Source: an uncultured bacterium (lineage in GTDB: Bacteria; Cyanobacteriota; Vampirovibrionia; Gastranaerophilales; Gastranaerophilaceae). From it: a stretch of DNA of 51,358 nt. Shown piece after piece: positions 25,959-32,582 of the stretch. How positions within the stretch are numbered: position 1 is the first letter of the stretch; each line of letters starts with the position of its first letter. The notes beneath the pieces are model-generated. The model had not been told where the DNA came from, ran no database searches, and saw nothing but the letters and a program-made list of their open reading frames with translations. The stretch covers positions 1 through 51,358 of the forward strand of contig CASFPN010000010.1 in assembly GCA_949296425.1 (NCBI GenBank). Reading direction: 5' to 3'. Made by a program: the position numbers and the translations under genes.

Positions 25959-26252
25959 TTATTTTTTTGATTGAGTTTTTATATAAGTATAAGTTCCGGC
26001 ACCGGCAGCAATTATTCCGTTTGCTATAATTGATGTTGTCAGCGGTTTTGTTTTGAGAAATTTTCCCGCAAAAGTTACAACTCTATCAAGTATCACACCG
26101 AAGCCAAACCATGCAGCTGTTGTATTCAAACTTGCTTTCACCGGACTGATTTTAGCAACAGGTTTAACTTTCAGACCTTCCATAGAACTAGAATCTTTTT
26201 TTGAATTGTATGTATTCGGGGTATTTGCTTTGAATGTTATGAGGGATATCAT
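25959..26252 (-). CDS. small unknown protein with hydrophobic segments
   Basis: 97 aa. It begins MISLITFKANTPNTYNSKK, the short ITFKA patch being similar to the NFTG patch of the AAA ATPase. Two hydrophobic segments follow: NTTAAWFGFGVILDRVVTFAG and TTSIIANGIIAAGAGTYTYI, then a KTQSKK tail. The C-terminal Gly/Ala helix with basic end resembles the C-terminus of the protein at 30919 (GIGAYVYTKMTNK). GAAAG precedes the ATG. Probably membrane-inserted; function unknown. Confidence 0.65.
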   Translation of the reverse strand: MISLITFKANTPNTYNSKKDSSSMEGLKVKPVAKISPVKASLNTTAAWFGFGVILDRVVTFAGKFLKTKPLTTSIIANGIIAAGAGTYTYIKTQSKK

Positions 26253-26315
26253 TTTTTTTTCTTTCTAAAAAATTTTTCTGCATTTTTTATTATACTACAA
26301 GAAAAAATTTTGTTT

Positions 26316-26321
26316 TATAAT
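26316..26321 (+). promoter_or_regulatory. -10 box of leaderless U32 gene
   Basis: TATAAT ends 7 nt before the ATG at 26329; no ribosome binding site. Confidence 0.5.
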
Positions 26322-26328
26322 AATTTTT

Positions 26329-28230
26329 ATGAAGAAAGTTGAACTTTTAGCGCCTGCAAAGGACAAAAAGACAGCAATTGCAGCTATAAACTCAGGATGT
26401 GATGCTCTATACATAGGAGCATCGAATTTTGGTGCGCGCAAAAAAGTTCCGAATTCTCTTGAAGATATCAAAGAAATTGTTGATTATGCACACAGGTTTT
26501 ATGTAAAAGTCCATGTAACGATTAACACTATTCTGACTGATGATGAACTTGTTGAGGCGCGGGAATTAATTCAAAAACTTTACGATATCGGAGTTGATGC
26601 AATAATTGTTCAGGACGCGGGGATTTTTAAACTTGCGTTAGATGGAAAACTCCCTCCGATTGTTCTTCATGCAAGCACCCAGTGCGACAACAGGACATTG
26701 GAGAAGGTCAAATTTTTTAAAGAACTCGGCGTTTCGCGGGTAATTCTTGCAAGAGAATTGTCTGTTGAACAAATTAAAAATATTTGTAGTCCACTTTCGG
26801 GAGAGGATGTCCGAAGGACAGGAGAGGGTGCGATTGAGATTGAAACATTTGTACACGGTGCACTATGTGTTTCATACAGCGGACAGTGCTATATGAGTTA
26901 TTATATCGGCGGACGTTCGGCAAACAGAGGAGAATGCGCGCAGGCTTGCCGTAAAAAATACACACTTGTTGACGATAAAGGAAACATAATCGCTAAAGAC
27001 AAATATCTTTTGAGTATGAAAGATTTTAATGCGTCAAAATATTTGAAAGAACTGATTAATGCAGGGGTTAAATCTTTCAAGATAGAGGGGCGGCTTAAGG
27101 ATGAGAATTATGTAAAAAATGTCGTAGCCTATTACAGGCGCGAGATTGACAAACATGCTCAAAAAACATCATCCGGCAAGGTATTTTTAGACTTTGAACC
27201 TGATGTAAAAAAGAGTTTTAACAGAGGGTTTACGGACTACTTTTTAGACGGTCGTAAAAATCCCTCCACCGCTGATGCGGTCCCCCTACCTTTTTCAAGG
27301 GAGGTAGAGTGTATATATAATTTTGACACTCCGAAATCTATTGGTGACAAGTTAGGTAAAATTACGCATGCCGGCAGGGACTATTTTGAAATCGGAGGGA
27401 AGGAAGGCAAGAAGGCAGGAGGTCAAGCTTGTATCAGAATAAATCCTCAGGACGGATTGTATTTTAACGGACAGGGTTGTCTTGTAAACAAGGTGGAAGG
27501 AAATAGAATTTACCCGAATAAAATGGATGGTATTGCGGTCGGGGTAGAAGTTTTCAGAAATTTTGACAGCCGATTTGAAAAACAGCTTGAAAATTCCAGA
27601 ACAAAACGCCGTATAGGGGTTAAATTTATTTACTCTGACGGGGTTTTAAAAGCTGTTGATGAGGATAAAAATATTGCAACTATCGAGTTACAAGCAGGCG
27701 AACCTGCTAAAAATCCGGAAAAAATGAAAGAAACTTTTATAAATCAGCTTAAAAAAACAGGGGAAAGCGATTTTTATGCTGAGAATATTGAAATTACGGG
27801 CGGTGTGTCTTTTATGCCTGTTTCAAAGATTAATGAACTTCGGCGGAATATCCTTGATATGTTAATGGCTGAACGTTTAAAAAATTATCAGCGAGAATTG
27901 CAAAAACCGCTTCAATATGCTCAATATCCGGTAAAAAAGCTTGACTACAGAGCTAATATTCATAATAAAGATGCAAAAACTTTTTACGAAAACTGTGGAT
28001 GTGAAGTTTGTGAAATGGCTCTTGAAAGTAATCCCTCCACCGCTTTGCGGTTCCCCTCCCTTTATAAGGGAGGTATAGAGCTAATGCGGACAAAACACTG
28101 TCTGAAATTCGCGTTTAATATGTGCAAATCCCCTAAAAAACTTTATATTATTGATGAAAGAGGACAGAAATATCCCTTAAAATTTGATTGCAAAAATTGC
28201 GAAATGGTAATTTTAAATTCTTGCAGTTAA
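26329..28230 (+). CDS. U32-family peptidase-like protein (RlhA/TrhP-type) carrying four repeat insertions
   Basis: 633 aa. The N-terminal U32 barrel is clear: KVELLAPAKDKKTAIAAINS, DALYIGA, TFVHGALCVSYSGQCYMS and GECAQACRKKY, with the cysteines thought to bind Fe-S in members that hydroxylate tRNA U34 or 23S C2501 with prephenate (TrhP, RlhA). The C-terminus ends with LMRTKHCLKFAFNMC and FDCKNCEM. Four stretches do not fit the family and are encoded by repeat DNA: residues about 155-168, 311-327, 356-368 and 568-584. Each keeps the frame. The conserved cysteines remain. Whether it modifies rRNA or tRNA cannot be told from the sequence. No SD; the start is leaderless. Confidence 0.93.
   Translation: MKKVELLAPAKDKKTAIAAINSGCDALYIGASNFGARKKVPNSLEDIKEIVDYAHRFYVKVHVTINTILTDDELVEARELIQKLYDIGVDAIIVQDAGIFKLALDGKLPPIVLHASTQCDNRTLEKVKFFKELGVSRVILARELSVEQIKNICSPLSGEDVRRTGEGAIEIETFVHGALCVSYSGQCYMSYYIGGRSANRGECAQACRKKYTLVDDKGNIIAKDKYLLSMKDFNASKYLKELINAGVKSFKIEGRLKDENYVKNVVAYYRREIDKHAQKTSSGKVFLDFEPDVKKSFNRGFTDYFLDGRKNPSTADAVPLPFSREVECIYNFDTPKSIGDKLGKITHAGRDYFEIGGKEGKKAGGQACIRINPQDGLYFNGQGCLVNKVEGNRIYPNKMDGIAVGVEVFRNFDSRFEKQLENSRTKRRIGVKFIYSDGVLKAVDEDKNIATIELQAGEPAKNPEKMKETFINQLKKTGESDFYAENIEITGGVSFMPVSKINELRRNILDMLMAERLKNYQRELQKPLQYAQYPVKKLDYRANIHNKDAKTFYENCGCEVCEMALESNPSTALRFPSLYKGGIELMRTKHCLKFAFNMCKSPKKLYIIDERGQKYPLKFDCKNCEMVILNSCS
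26791..26831 (+). repeat. intragenic repeat E1 (GGAGAGG...GGAGAGGGTGC)
   Basis: GGAGAGG repeated directly around the hairpin TGTCC-GAA-GGACA. It encodes PLSGEDVRRTGEGA between ELSVEQIKNIC and the conserved EIETFVHGALC, where U32 proteins are usually continuous. GGAGAGGGTGC recurs at 30746-30756. Confidence 0.65.
27260..27310 (+). repeat. intragenic repeat C1 (TCCACCGC...GCGGTCCCCC)
   Basis: ACCGC-TGAT-GCGGT and CTACCTT-TTTC-AAGGGAG hairpins; encodes NPSTADAVPLPFSREVE. Reverse complement of the 70-bp unit repeated at 51091-51358. Confidence 0.8.
27394..27433 (+). repeat. intragenic repeat D (AGGAGGTCAAGCTTGT family)
   Basis: Purine-rich GGAAGGCAAGAAGGCAGGAG then GTCAAGCTTG; encodes GKEGKKAGGQAC. 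Related to 23537-23571 in alaS and the hairpin at 8241, but read in a different frame from alaS. Confidence 0.65.
28031..28080 (+). repeat. intragenic repeat C2 (TCCACCGC...GCGGTTCCCC)
   Basis: ACCGC-TTT-GCGGT and CTCCCTT-TAT-AAGGGAG hairpins; encodes NPSTALRFPSLYKGGIE, inserted just before the conserved ELMRTKHCL. It is read in the same frame as C1, both starting NPSTA. Confidence 0.85.
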
Positions 28231-28322
28231 CCTCCTGATTTTTGTTTATCAATGTCATCCCGAACTTGTTTTGGGATCTAATAGAGATGCTGAAATAAAT
28301 TCAGCATGACAAAATCAGAAGG
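28231..28322. repeat. nested palindrome between convergent genes (GTCAT-family)
   Basis: Outer arms CCTcCTGATTTT and AAAATCAGaAGG (one mismatch) enclose ATCCCGAACTTGTTTTGGGAT and ATGCTGAAATAAATTCAGCAT hairpins; GTCAT and ATGAC ends also pair. Same organisation as 2718-2847. It exactly fills the gap between gene ends at 28230 and 28323 and may terminate both. Confidence 0.7.
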
Positions 28323-29066
28323 CTAATTGTTTGTAGTAGTTTTTGTTTTAGACAGCCAGTTAATACAGATATTCATAAATTTTTCAGGCTCATCAATGTA
28401 TAAATCTTCTGCATGAATTCCGTCAAAGAGCTCAAATTGTTTTTCACAAACCGCTTCTTGATAAAGTTTTTCCGTATGCCAAGGGTGAACTGTCGGATCT
28501 TTTTTCCCGGCAATAAAGAGTGTCGGTGCTTTTACATATTTTATGATATCAACCGGCTTAATCTTTGAATGTATTATTAAGGAAAATAGCGACGGTCGTA
28601 CTGAAAACCAGCGTTGAAGTTCGCATTTTTGCAATGTCGGAAGCCAGGCTTCTTTTTTCCACATCTGATTTTCGATTTTGTCAAAATCAGCAGGCGCCGA
28701 AACCGTAATAATTTTATCAATATCATTATAAAGTGCGCTGTGAATTAACACAAGCGCCCCGCCGAGTGAAAATCCAGAAAGGTAAATTTTTTCATATTGT
28801 TTTTTTGCATAATCAACAACTGCTTTTAAATCAATTGGTTCTTTGCTTGTGAATGTATAAAATCCCGAGCTTTTGCCATGTCCGCGGCAGTCAAAAGATA
28901 TTACATCGTAATATTTTGAAAAATCTTCCGAAAGGTTTGAAAAAGCCCTGCTGTCTTTTGTCATAAACCAGCCATGAACTATTATTATAACCTCATTATG
29001 CCCTGTTTTGTAATGATTTAGCGCAAGTTTTATCCCGTCAGATGTCTTTAAAAAAATCTTTTCCAT
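28323..29066 (-). CDS. alpha/beta hydrolase
   Basis: 247 aa, cytosolic. VHGWFMTKDSRAF gives the oxyanion region, DCRGHGKSSGFYTF the conserved RGHGxS strand, GFSLGGALVLIHS the nucleophile Ser, AGKKDPTVHPWHT the acid, and GIHAEDLY the catalytic His. It resembles serine aminopeptidase/lysophospholipase-type hydrolases (Hydrolase_4). Substrate unknown. The start lacks an SD and follows TGaTATTAT by 6 nt. Convergent with the U32 gene. Confidence 0.92.
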   Translation of the reverse strand: MEKIFLKTSDGIKLALNHYKTGHNEVIIIVHGWFMTKDSRAFSNLSEDFSKYYDVISFDCRGHGKSSGFYTFTSKEPIDLKAVVDYAKKQYEKIYLSGFSLGGALVLIHSALYNDIDKIITVSAPADFDKIENQMWKKEAWLPTLQKCELQRWFSVRPSLFSLIIHSKIKPVDIIKYVKAPTLFIAGKKDPTVHPWHTEKLYQEAVCEKQFELFDGIHAEDLYIDEPEKFMNICINWLSKTKTTTNN

Positions 29067-29072
29067 ACAAAT

Positions 29073-29081
29073 ATAATATCA
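29073..29081 (-). promoter_or_regulatory. extended -10 promoter, leaderless hydrolase
   Basis: On the minus strand TGaTATTAT ends 6 nt before the ATG. Confidence 0.55.
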
Positions 29082-29193
29082 TGTTTTGACTTTACAGTGA
29101 AAAACCTTAAATAAAATGTGTAGATATCATACGAAAGTATGACGCAGTATAGCGGGTTTTAGTATATAGTTAAAATACCAGAGGGTAGATTTT

Positions 29194-30714
29194 GTGTTAA
29201 ACGGTATATTTCAACGACCTTATGTTAATAAAGACGGGCGCAGCCTTGTTAAAAGAAAACAGGACGAGGAACAAAATGCGTCTTCTGCTCAGCGTGAACA
29301 ACAGTCTGATGAAAATTCAAGAAGCAAGGGGCTTCAATATGTTGAACATAAGAAACCTTCATACACTCCTGCTTATCAACAGGTAAATAATAACGGCGAG
29401 CAGGTTGACTGGCGTCAGATGCGCTCTCAAATTCAAAGTCAGGTCCAGCAAAGAAATGCGCAGCCTGCCGTACAAACCCAGGCTGTAACGCAAAATACGA
29501 TTTCTAACCGCAGTACGGTTATCAATATTGCTCAGATTTTAAAAGATTTTAATAACACTGCAATTGCAATCGGTACTCCTGAGGAGTTGAAAGAAGAAGT
29601 AAACGGTTATCTGTCACTTATTGAAGCTCAGGTAAAAAAAGAGACCCCTAACACGAAACTTATTAAATCAAACCTCAAAAATGCTTCCACTATTCTTGAC
29701 GATTATATCTCAAAAACTCTCAATAAAGATTCCAAAGTTGTTGAAAACTGGGTTGATGCTCTGTTCTTGCAGCAGATTGATTTTAAATATAACGAAAATG
29801 ATATAAACCCTCAGTTTCTGGTAAAATTTCCGGAGGGGAGCACAAACAAACAGGAAAAAGTTGAAAATAAAACAACAGTTCAGGATACCGTAACCGAACC
29901 TGTTCAGCAGGAAATTGAAACGAATGCAAAGGTTGTTTCTCTTATTCCGCAGGATAAAGAATTGAAATCATTGTTTATCCAATCAAAAAAACTCGCTTAC
30001 GCAAACGAACCGGAAAAAGCAATCCAAACCTTCCAAAAAGCTATGGTTCGTGCTGATGAAGTCGGCGACACTGAAACAAAATCAAAAATTTTTTATGAAA
30101 TAGGAAGAATTTATGATGATCATGATTTTTACGCTCAAGCTCTCAAAAGTTACAACAATTCTATCCAAACCACAAAAGACAATAATGTAAAAACAAAAGC
30201 ACACTACTCAATGGCACAGATATACGATGATGTCAATCAGATTAAACCTGCACTTGATCATTATTTTAATTCCGTATCATACGCCGGAGAAGCAGATAAC
30301 CTTGCGGCACAATCAACATCTTTGACTAAAATGGGCAATATTTTTACTGATATGTATGATGATGAGGCAATGGATTACTATTCTATTGCAGATGATTTGA
30401 TTTCTCAGACGGATAATTCAAAGGTAAAAGGTTTTGTGTCATCAAGTTTCGGAAATGCTTATGAAAAATTTGGCGAGCCGCAAAAGGCTTTGAAATCTTA
30501 TTCAAAGGCTGTTCAACATTATGCTGATGCCGAATCGCCTCTTAAAGTAGCTCAAAATTACACAAAAGCAGCCGATATAATGGTTGAATACAGCAATGTA
30601 AAAAAAGCAAAAGGACTCCTTTCAAAAGCACAAAATTATGCCCGTCAGACAGATGATATTAATTTGATGAATGAAATCAGTGAAAAACTCGGAGCGTTGG
30701 AACTTTTGGGATAA
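29194..30714 (+). CDS. TPR-repeat protein
   Basis: 506 aa; GTG start with GAGGG 8-9 nt upstream. Residues 1-110 are Gln/Asn/Arg-rich and probably disordered (QREQQSDENSRS, QQRNAQPAVQTQAVTQN); residues 110-230 are helical. From about 250 to the end there are at least six TPR-like helix pairs: KKLAYANEPEKAIQTFQKAM, KIFYEIGRIYDDHDFYAQAL, AHYSMAQIYDDVNQIKPALD, SSFGNAYEKFGEPQKALKSY and others. There is no signal peptide. A cytosolic scaffold for protein-protein contacts is likely; partners unknown. Gene stands alone, with a gap to the GGATA cassette. Confidence 0.88.
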   Translation: MLNGIFQRPYVNKDGRSLVKRKQDEEQNASSAQREQQSDENSRSKGLQYVEHKKPSYTPAYQQVNNNGEQVDWRQMRSQIQSQVQQRNAQPAVQTQAVTQNTISNRSTVINIAQILKDFNNTAIAIGTPEELKEEVNGYLSLIEAQVKKETPNTKLIKSNLKNASTILDDYISKTLNKDSKVVENWVDALFLQQIDFKYNENDINPQFLVKFPEGSTNKQEKVENKTTVQDTVTEPVQQEIETNAKVVSLIPQDKELKSLFIQSKKLAYANEPEKAIQTFQKAMVRADEVGDTETKSKIFYEIGRIYDDHDFYAQALKSYNNSIQTTKDNNVKTKAHYSMAQIYDDVNQIKPALDHYFNSVSYAGEADNLAAQSTSLTKMGNIFTDMYDDEAMDYYSIADDLISQTDNSKVKGFVSSSFGNAYEKFGEPQKALKSYSKAVQHYADAESPLKVAQNYTKAADIMVEYSNVKKAKGLLSKAQNYARQTDDINLMNEISEKLGALELLG

Positions 30715-30721
30715 TAATTAC

Positions 30722-30756
30722 ATCTCTTCGAAAGAGTAACAAAGGGAGAGGGTGCT
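30722..30756 (+). repeat. repeat E2 (CTCTTCGAAAGAG...GGGAGAGGGTGC)
   Basis: A CTCTT-CGA-AAGAG hairpin followed by AAAGGGAGAGGGTGC; its 3' end matches the repeat inside the U32 gene at 26821-26831. Confidence 0.5.
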
Positions 30757-30761
30757 ATATT

Positions 30762-30816
30762 CAAATGTAATGAAATGTAAAAATGAATTTAAAATGGCCG
30801 AAACCCTTGATATAAT
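30762..30816 (+). promoter_or_regulatory. conserved promoter block preceding GGATA repeat
   Basis: Near-identical to 10336-10390; TATAAT at 30811-30816. Conservation over about 55 bp exceeds a bare promoter and suggests extra regulator sites upstream (CAAATGTAAyGAAATGTAAA). Confidence 0.7.
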
Positions 30817-30820
30817 CTTT

Positions 30821-30840
30821 ATAGGATAGGATAGGATAGG
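30821..30840 (+). repeat. GGATA pentanucleotide repeat, 4 units
   Basis: Four perfect ATAGG units, 4 nt after TATAAT and 78 nt before the ATG at 30919. Confidence 0.85.
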
Positions 30841-30918
30841 GCGGATATGTAGCAATTTTATTTTTGTTTGTTTTTTAATCTAATTGTAGTAAGAAATTAA
30901 ATTTGAAAGCAGGCAAAA

Positions 30919-31524
30919 ATGAGTAGTGTGAATGCAGTATCTCAAAAACAGGATAATTCATCTCGTAACGGTCTAATCGCAGGTTCTGTAGGTATTGTTG
31001 GAGGCGGGGCTGCAGGTTATGCCACAAAATCAATTTTAAAAGATGGAAATTATACAGATGAATTTGTAAGCTCTTTTTATAAAAACAACAAAGATTATAA
31101 ACAATTGTTAGCATTCTTATCTTTAGATAAAAATGCTCCGACATTCGGGGAAGATTTGTCTAAAATACTACCGTCGTTGTTAAAGGACGTAGGTGAAATC
31201 CCCCCTGAGCTGCCGGCCCCCTACTATTATGATCAATTAGTAGACGCGTTAAAAGAGGTATACGGTAATGATTTGACTACAGGTAAAAATACAAACTTTC
31301 ATGAATTGTATAAAAAATTTATATATAAACAGTTTGATGTTGTTTTTGACCGTAGAAAAAAAGCTTTTAAATCAAATATTCCGGAAGAATCACAATATCT
31401 GATTGAATCTGTAAAAACGGTCATGAGCAATCTAAAACTTAAAGCCGGCGCGATTTACGGCGGTGTTGCAGCAGCAGTTCTCGGAATAGGTGCTTACGTT
31501 TATACAAAAATGACAAACAAATAG
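30919..31524 (+). CDS. unknown two-TM protein, GGATA-cassette family
   Basis: 201 aa, paralogue of the protein at 10504. The polar start MSSVNAVSQKQDNSSRNG is followed by a Gly-rich hydrophobic segment (LIAGSVGIVGGGAAGYAT), the shared block KSILKDGNYTDEF, about 130 residues of charged helix, and a C-terminal TM (AGAIYGGVAAAVLGIGAYVY) with KMTNK tail. GAAAGCAGG lies upstream of the ATG. No family known. The shared promoter cassette suggests co-regulation with the genes at 10504 and probably 102. Confidence 0.8.
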   Translation: MSSVNAVSQKQDNSSRNGLIAGSVGIVGGGAAGYATKSILKDGNYTDEFVSSFYKNNKDYKQLLAFLSLDKNAPTFGEDLSKILPSLLKDVGEIPPELPAPYYYDQLVDALKEVYGNDLTTGKNTNFHELYKKFIYKQFDVVFDRRKKAFKSNIPEESQYLIESVKTVMSNLKLKAGAIYGGVAAAVLGIGAYVYTKMTNK

Positions 31525-31537
31525 AAAGAAATTATCC

Positions 31538-31574
31538 AAATAAAAAGACCCGTTTTTTACGGGTCTTTTTTATT
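31538..31574. terminator. bidirectional terminator
   Basis: AAATAAAAAGACCCGT-n-ACGGGTCTTTTTTATTT between convergent ends at 31524 and 31590. Confidence 0.9.
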
Positions 31575-31589
31575 TCCTAAAGCTTGTAA

Positions 31590-32402
31590 TTAAACGTTAG
31601 CTGTTTGTTTGCTCATTAATTTCATTGTTTTTTCAATGATTTCGTTTAAGCTTTCAGCTTTTAATGAAGCGCCGCCAATTAAGGCACCGTCAATGTCTGA
31701 TTTAGACATTTGTTCTTCAATTGTGGAAGGTTTAACAGAGCCTCCGTAAAGTATTCTGATAGAATTGGCAGCAGATGCCCCTGCAACTTCTTTAACAACG
31801 CTTCTAATCATAGCAATTACTCTGTTAGCTTCATCTGCGTCGCAGGTTTTACCTGTTCCGATAGCCCAGATAGGTTCGTATGCAATAACTGATTTTGCAA
31901 CGTCTTCTGCTGAAATTCCGTCCAACGCAGCTTTAATCTGTCCAGCAATCCATGAATCCGTTACGCCTGATTCTCTCTGTTCAAGAGTTTCGCCGCAGCA
32001 GATGATAGGAATAAGTCCGCCTGCCAGAATTGCTTTTGCTTTTTTATTAATCATTTCATCAGTTTCAGAGAAGTACTGTCTTCTTTCTGAGTGACCGATA
32101 ATAACATAATCACAGCCCGCATCTTTTAACATATCAACAGAGATTTCACCTGTGTAAGCCCCTGATTTTTCCCAGTGACAGTTCTGACCTGCAATAGAAA
32201 TTTTGTTTCCGCCGCAGCCGCAGTCGCATCTTACAGCTTCTACTGCTGATATTGATGTGAATACCGGTGCAATTACAACTGTAGGTAATTCAACGGCAGT
32301 GTAGTCTTTAACGAAATTTTTAACTCCTTCAAAAACTTCTTTAGCTTCAGAGCGGAGCAAGTTCATTTTCCAGTTTCCTGCAATAATTGGTTTTCTTGAC
32401 AT
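31590..32402 (-). CDS. tpiA: triosephosphate isomerase
   Basis: 270 aa from Met at 32402 (MSRKPIIAGNWKMN); AAAGGAGAG sits upstream, inside a longer open frame starting at 32426. Interconverts DHAP and glyceraldehyde 3-phosphate. Lys in GNWKMN, His in IIGHSERR, Glu in AYEPIWAIGTG (loop 6) and GGSVKP phosphate loop are all present. It is about 20 residues longer than the usual 250; part of this is a Cys/Gly-rich loop VRCDCGCGGNKISIAGQN before the conserved GAYTGEIS, where most enzymes have only a few residues. No other glycolytic gene is adjacent. Confidence 0.97.
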   Translation of the reverse strand: MSRKPIIAGNWKMNLLRSEAKEVFEGVKNFVKDYTAVELPTVVIAPVFTSISAVEAVRCDCGCGGNKISIAGQNCHWEKSGAYTGEISVDMLKDAGCDYVIIGHSERRQYFSETDEMINKKAKAILAGGLIPIICCGETLEQRESGVTDSWIAGQIKAALDGISAEDVAKSVIAYEPIWAIGTGKTCDADEANRVIAMIRSVVKEVAGASAANSIRILYGGSVKPSTIEEQMSKSDIDGALIGGASLKAESLNEIIEKTMKLMSKQTANV

Positions 32403-32582
32403 AATATCTCTCCTTTTTTTTACCATCTGTATAAATTATACGAAAAAAATATTTTATTTCAATCAGATACACAGTATAATTATAATCCGTAAAAACATAA
32501 AATCTGATAATTGAAAACCTGTTCCTTTTTTTGTTTTTGAATGCTATAATATTTTTAAAGAATAGCTTAAGGTGTAATTTTT

